Shown: positions 59,601-64,000 of the stretch, piece by piece
Layout: each line of letters begins with the position of its first letter
How positions within the stretch are numbered: position 1 is the stretch's first letter
Assembly (NCBI RefSeq): GCF_041146795.1
Contig: NC_135175.1
Coordinates: 32,612,136-32,676,135 of the forward strand
DNA: 64,000 bases
Source of the DNA: Maylandia zebra
Taxonomy: Eukaryota > Chordata > Actinopteri > Cichliformes > Cichlidae
Direction of reading: 5' to 3'
Notes under the pieces: generated by a model
The model's input: the letters and a program-made list of their open reading frames with translations, nothing else
What the model was told of the DNA's origin: nothing
Database searches by the model: none
Translations under genes and position numbers: made by a program

Positions 59601-60824
59601 AATGCATCTCTCCCTGCCTCTCAGAAACATCCAATGATCATTCCAAAGGACCACCACATAACGAGGATGATAATAGCTCATCATCATGAACAGGTTAAAC
59701 ACCAAGGAAGGGGTATAACCATCAACGAGATCAGATCAAATGGATACTGGATCCCAGGAATGAACAGAGCTGTTGCATCTTATGTGCATCAGTGTGTCAA
59801 ATGCAGGAAACTCAGGGGATCAGTGGAAGAGCAGCGAATGGCAGACCTGCCATCTGAGCGGGTGGATCCATCTCCACCTTTCACTTATTGCGGAATGGAC
59901 TGTTTTGGGCCATTTTTTACAAAGCAAGGGCGTAAGGTGAATAAGCGTTATGGTCTGCTTTTCACATGCCTTTGTTGTAGAGCAATTCACATTGAAATGG
60001 TGAATGATATGTCAGCAGATGCCTTCATTAATGGCCTCCGATGTTTTGTTTCCATAAGAGGAGCAGTACGACAAATAAGATGTGACCAAGGAAGCAATTT
60101 TGTTGGAGCTAAGAATGAAATGTATAATGCGCTGAAACAGATGGATGTCAATCGTCTGACTGCATTCTTGGCTGAGAGGCAGTGCGACTTCATTATGAAT
60201 GCTCCCCATTCAAGCCATGTTGGAGGTGTCTGGGAGAGACAGATCAGAACAGTAAGAAATGTACTTCGGTCCACTCTTTCACTCTCACCTGGAAGATTAG
60301 ATGATGCCTGTTTGAGGACATTGTTTTACGAAGCAATGTCTATTGTGAACAGCCGTCCACTCACTGTGGATAACCTGAATGATCCAAATGGTCCAGAACC
60401 GCTGACTCCTAATCACCTACTCACTATGAAACCCACTGGAGCCTTACCACCTCCCGGGACGTTCATCAGAGAAGACATGTATGCTCGTAAGAGATGGCGT
60501 CATATCCAGTATCTAGCAGAGCAATTCTGGAACCGCTGGAGAAGAGAGTATCTCTCTAATATTGCCACTAGACAACGTTGGCATATTTCTAGAAGGAATC
60601 TGAAAGTTGGTGACATAGTCATCGAAAGGATGGATGATCTGCCACGGAACGAGTGGAGATTAGCCAGAGTTGAAGAAACAGTCGCTGATAAAGATGGGCT
60701 TGTGAGGAAAGTTAAGATTCGTCTTGGAGACCAGAAAATGAAAAGGGAGGGTCAATGTTCTGGCAAGCCATCCATTGTTGAACGGCCCATTCAGAAACTG
60801 ATCTTGCTTTTAGAGGCTGTCTAA
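56654..60824 (+). pseudogene. BEL pol region (knuckles, protease, RT, RNase H, integrase)
   Basis: In order: two more zinc knuckles (CYGCLKPGHNVKDC near 56700; CDICKGRHPTC); an aspartic protease site (YALLDTQSDTVFI, about 56970); reverse transcriptase with MCDIERMFHQF (57991) and YVDD at 58231-58242; RNase H with FSDAS (58771), RLELTAA and TDSKVV; integrase with an HHCC finger (HHEQVKH, CVKCRK), GMDCFGPF (about 59893), IRCDQGSNFVG (about 60078) and GGVWERQIRT (about 60223); then a C-terminal RWHISRRNLKVGDIV domain. A TGA at 57277-57279 falls between protease and RT, and the frame shifts by one base near 59262, before integrase. Each catalytic residue expected for RT, RNase H and integrase is present. 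The element cannot make a full polyprotein as it stands. Confidence 0.92.
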
Positions 60825-61000
60825 GACAACGACCATACCCTTTATTGTATGAAGACTTGTGGACATTACCTGCAGGCTCATGCATGGATAATTCTTTGTT
60901 TTCGTTATGTAAAAGGCCTTGTGGTTAAGGTCATTCGTTTTTAAAAATCATTCGTGTTATGGTTCTCCCTTTTGTTAAAACACTCATGATTTGGTGGGAG

Positions 61001-61551
61001 TGTAAATGACCTTTAAATTTGTAAATATTTTTACGTTTGTTTGAAAGGCACTTCGGTTTTATTTTGAAATCCATGCTTTTATTTTGAAACAGGAAACTGG
61101 CACAAAACCGTTAAAGGGCTGTTAGTAACGTTTCTTTTAGGATATGGTAAAATAGTGTGCCTTAAAGTGAAAAATATGTACGTTTACTTTGCCAATTAGT
61201 ACCTGGCTGACAGTGGCACAAGGTTTGTTAATGTTTCCTTTAACGGAATAAGTTACATGCAATCAAAATGTCGTTTAATAGAGTTTATGTTGTTAACCTT
61301 GACCTTGACCTTTATGTGTAGTTGTAAGTTAGTGAGGTGATATAATGAATTGAGTGATGTAAATTTGATGTATATGCTATATGTGAGCAGGAGAAATTTG
61401 TTTCCTTTGATCTTATGGTATTAATATTGCTGGTTTTGTTTTGCTCCTAGCTCTTACGGTGTCTTCACTGAATGTTTCAATAAAAACATTTCCAATAAAA
61501 CCTCTGTGAAGCATCAGTATAAGAGACCATCATTCAGCCAGGGATGCTACA
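61001..61551 (+). repeat. 3' LTR of the BEL element
   Basis: 551 bp, TG...CA, matching the 5' LTR throughout apart from 6 extra bases near 61308. Confidence 0.95.
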
Positions 61552-61661
61552 TTACGGCTATCGTAGGCAGGAGCCTCCCGGAGTGATACGTACTGTGCTT
61601 CAACATAATGTTACCGTATTGTGTGTGTATAACCTCCTTAACTTTTGTGGATGTTATACAT

Positions 61662-61981
61662 CAGCGGTCTCCAACCTTTTTTGCGCCACGGACCGGTTTA
61701 TGCCCGACAATATTTTCACGGACCGGCCTTTAAGGTGTCGCGGATAAATACAACAAAATAAAACTAGTACCGGTACCGAAAAAAATAAGATTTATTCATA
61801 ACACACGTGAAAAGACCCAGGAAAACCAAGTTAACGATAAAAACGATAACAACATAACGCTGAAAACCGATAAAAACCCTGAAAACTATACATTTCACAG
61901 CTGAGCCTCAACTCTCGCGGCCTGGTACCAAACGACTCACGGCCCGATACCGGTCCGAGGCCCGGGGGTTGGGGACCGCTG
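61662..61981. mobile_element. hAT MITE with 8-bp target duplication
   Basis: 320 bp starting CAGCGGTCTCCAACC and ending GGTTGGGGACCGCTG, flanked by TTATACAT on both sides (61654-61661, 61982-61989). No coding capacity. It is inserted in the remnant that also holds the BEL element. An older relative is at 5640-5990. Confidence 0.93.
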
Positions 61982-62319
61982 TTATACATGGTTATGCTGA
62001 GGATATGTCGGCCAGTTTCCACTGGAAATGCCTTTTTGTTAAACTGTCAGCAAGGAATTTGCACTGTTACATTTTTATATAACTTTAATGCACATAAAAA
62101 AACAGCTGCAGGGACAATGAAAAGACTTTTCTGCTCCAACTTCTCCCAGCATGCTGAGCTAATGATTAGTTGGTGTTTTTCTCCAAACACTCTCTCACTC
62201 TTCTCTCAACGTGTTCACAATAAACTGTGAACAGACACCGAGGAGAGCAGCAGAAGACCTCATTCAGGAGCTAAACTCAACATGAACTGAACTCACAGTA
62301 AAGTTAGCTCGGTGCTTAC

Positions 62320-62490
62320 CTTTAGATGAGCCCACAAACCGAGAGAAACTCCGCGATGAAGCTGCAACTCTTTCCAAACACAGGAAACAGATCAGGGAGC
62401 AGAGACCCACGTGGTTCACGCTGATCTCAGCTACGATCCAGGAGACAAGGGTGGGCAGATCGATGCAGATATCGATCCAAACGTTGGTAC
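62320..62490 (-). other. Putative 5' non-coding exon of zinc-finger copy D
   Basis: Conserved block ending CATCTAAAG with donor GTAAGC at 62320/62319. Unit homology resumes at about 62100 after the BEL-containing insertions, so exon 1 and exon 2 (51583-51688) are now 10.6 kb apart. Upstream, 62580-62680 matches 12435-12520 upstream of copy A. Confidence 0.5.
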
Positions 62491-62689
62491 TACTTTATTC
62501 TCTTTGAATAAAAAAACAGCTCTCTGTGCAAACGCCTCCTCTCGTGCAACATTCACACTTTGCTCCACCTCCTCCTCCTTCTTCTTCTTTACATCGTTTA
62601 TTGTATTTGCGGTTGTCAAACAACAAAATGATGAATTACCGCCACCAACTGGTGTGGAGTGTGAACTGGAGCGTCGACCAGCAACAATT

Positions 62690-63720
62690 TGCTCTCTTTT
62701 AAAAACTGGAATAAGGCCTGATCAATTTCACTTCTTAACTTTGCAGTAAATCAATAAGATCCAGTTTCATTTTTATGTTACTGAGGTTTTGGATCATTTA
62801 CCTTCTCACAGTGTAATATAACATGTTCTACAGTTTCTTCTTCTCTTTTTTGAATGATTTGAATGGAGGTTATAATCCACCATCACTGAACTGAAATGAG
62901 TCTCTAAGTAGGAAGTCATCAGTTCAGTTTTTGATCAATTTGACTGTATTTTACTGTGCAGGCTGAGTTTGATTCGATGAGTTAGGGTTTCTTAGTGGTT
63001 ATATTAATGTCATTAAATTGTTTTTTATTTTTTATTAATGCATGTATGTATTTCCTTTTAAATATAGCACTAATTTACAATGGGAGTTTCCAAGTTGTGT
63101 TATTGCAGGGTAAATGTTATTTAGAGCTTTGTAAACATATTCTAATAATATCTTTAACAGGAGTGACTGATTTTAAAATAGGATTCTTTATGTCTGTGTA
63201 ATATTTCATTAATCTCTTTTACTCTGTTATTTCTCTCTATACTCAACCTTGTTTTGGTTTTTCCCCTATAAAACACAGTTATACATCAAATATTATAAAT
63301 CTTACTTTGACAAATATTTAGATCTTCACATATTTCAGGGTCCCAGTGTGGATTGACTGAAGTGTTTGTTTTTATCCCCACAACATCCTAAACATTTTAC
63401 TGTTATGCATAAACAGAAACAAAAAAAAATCTAAAACATGATATATGCATTGCCGTCTTCAGCCTCTAGGGGGCATTTTTGTTCAGGAAGTACATTTTCC
63501 TCTGATAAGCAGCTAAAACCACTTCTCTAACCAAAGACTGTAAACAGAAGACGCGAGAGTTCAGAAACAGTAAAACAGATTCACAGAAGCCACAATGATA
63601 TTAAACATACAGCACTGACAGTGATGACAGACAACATTACAGGTCAGTTTCAAAAACAATAACACTAATACAGGGTTAAAGGTTATGAAGCTGATGAAAG
63701 ATTTCATTACCTTTTAAAAT
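62690..63720. other. No gene seen
   Basis: AT-rich, only short ORFs. Nothing recognisable apart from an A-run near 63421. Confidence 0.4.
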
Positions 63721-63721
63721 A

Positions 63722-64000
63722 CTAGACTTTGCTCAGTTGCATTCAAAACAACAGCTGCAGCAGCAGTACAGGCTGAAATGGGGGAAATGCCATTTCAAAT
63801 AAGAAGAGAGCAACTGATATTGAATTACTGGGCAAGTTTACAAGGACATGGTCACGATCATCTGACAAAACCTGTTTTCCAACCATGCTGGGAAAAAGAG
63901 AAAACGCAATTGAAGAGCTTTGGGTGGACAGTGGGACAGAAAACAGCTGAACTTAATCTGGACAAGATAAACATACATCAAACAGTACCGTTGCCTACAA
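63722..64000 (+). mobile_element. LINE ORF2 fragment running off the window
   Basis: One plus frame is open from about 63722 to the end: TRLCSVAFKTTAAAAVQAEM, then GEMPFQIRREQLILNYWASL and PCWEKEKTQLKSFGWTVGQK. This resembles the stretch after reverse transcriptase in fish LINEs of the I/Nimb- or RNase H-carrying groups (the L-C-x-G-A-x-x-T-T-P and GEMPL-x-x-RR-x-Q blocks). It appears 5' truncated at 63720; the 3' part lies outside. Confidence 0.5.

Larger units (their letters stand above)
52762..61551 (+). mobile_element. BEL/Pao LTR retrotransposon, nearly complete, young
   Basis: Two LTRs (52762-53306 and 61001-61551) start TGTAAATG and end GCTACA, and the whole is flanked by the 5-bp duplication TTACG (52757-52761, 61552-61556). 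The LTRs read identical apart from one 6-bp indel, which points to a recent insertion. The interior encodes gag, protease, reverse transcriptase, RNase H and integrase in the BEL/Pao order. Three lesions are visible: a hAT insertion at 55098-56645, a TGA at 57277-57279 and a one-base frame break near 59262. A purine-rich stretch (ttggtgggag) precedes the 3' LTR. It lies in intron 1 of copy D, antisense to it. Confidence 0.95.

Overview
This window looks like a gene-poor, transposon-rich stretch of a percomorph teleost genome, probably a cichlid. That guess rests on the mix of Tc1, hAT, BEL/Pao, fish LINE and tRNA-derived SINE families; no marker gene fixes the species. The only credible host genes are four tandem paralogues of a C2H2 zinc-finger gene, all on the minus strand. 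Copy A has its coding part at 6908-10628, B at 21718-27520, C at 34125-40334 and D at 47140-51600. They share one architecture: a 5' non-coding exon ending in a GTAAGC donor, a small exon carrying the ATG and six codons, a 597-bp exon with six fingers, and a last exon with six more fingers. All junctions are phase 0. The four copies look intact, and they differ mainly at finger positions that contact DNA.

Region by region: 1-6740 is old repeat debris (a retroelement copy, LINE endonuclease and 3'-end fragments, a SINE, hAT remnants). 6908-12345 is gene A. 12560-17620 is a Tc1 remnant, an internally deleted hAT copy, an unrecognised minus-strand ORF and a second decayed hAT transposase. 17628-21669 is a hAT-type element with a perfect 8-bp target duplication; it holds a Tc1 element whose transposase reads as DD37E and is broken by one stop, and that Tc1 holds a further 702-bp insertion. 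21718-29210 is gene B, with a solo LTR and two SINEs in intron 3 and a LINE in intron 2. 29398-33160 holds a 5'-truncated L1/Tx1 LINE (itself interrupted), a restriction-like-endonuclease LINE, a large AT-rich palindrome and a hAT C-terminus. 34125-41700 is gene C, with two nested LINEs in intron 3 and a 2.5-kb retroelement with a 14-bp target duplication in intron 2. 42960-46660 is a decayed L1/Tx1 LINE and simple repeats. 47140-62480 is gene D, whose first intron is stretched to 10.6 kb by a young BEL/Pao retrotransposon (52762-61551) with nearly identical LTRs and its own nested hAT element. The right edge enters another LINE.

Because the cluster is duplicated, several insertions can be checked against an empty site in a sister copy, which makes the order of events readable from this window alone. 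No rRNA, functional tRNA or CRISPR array was seen.
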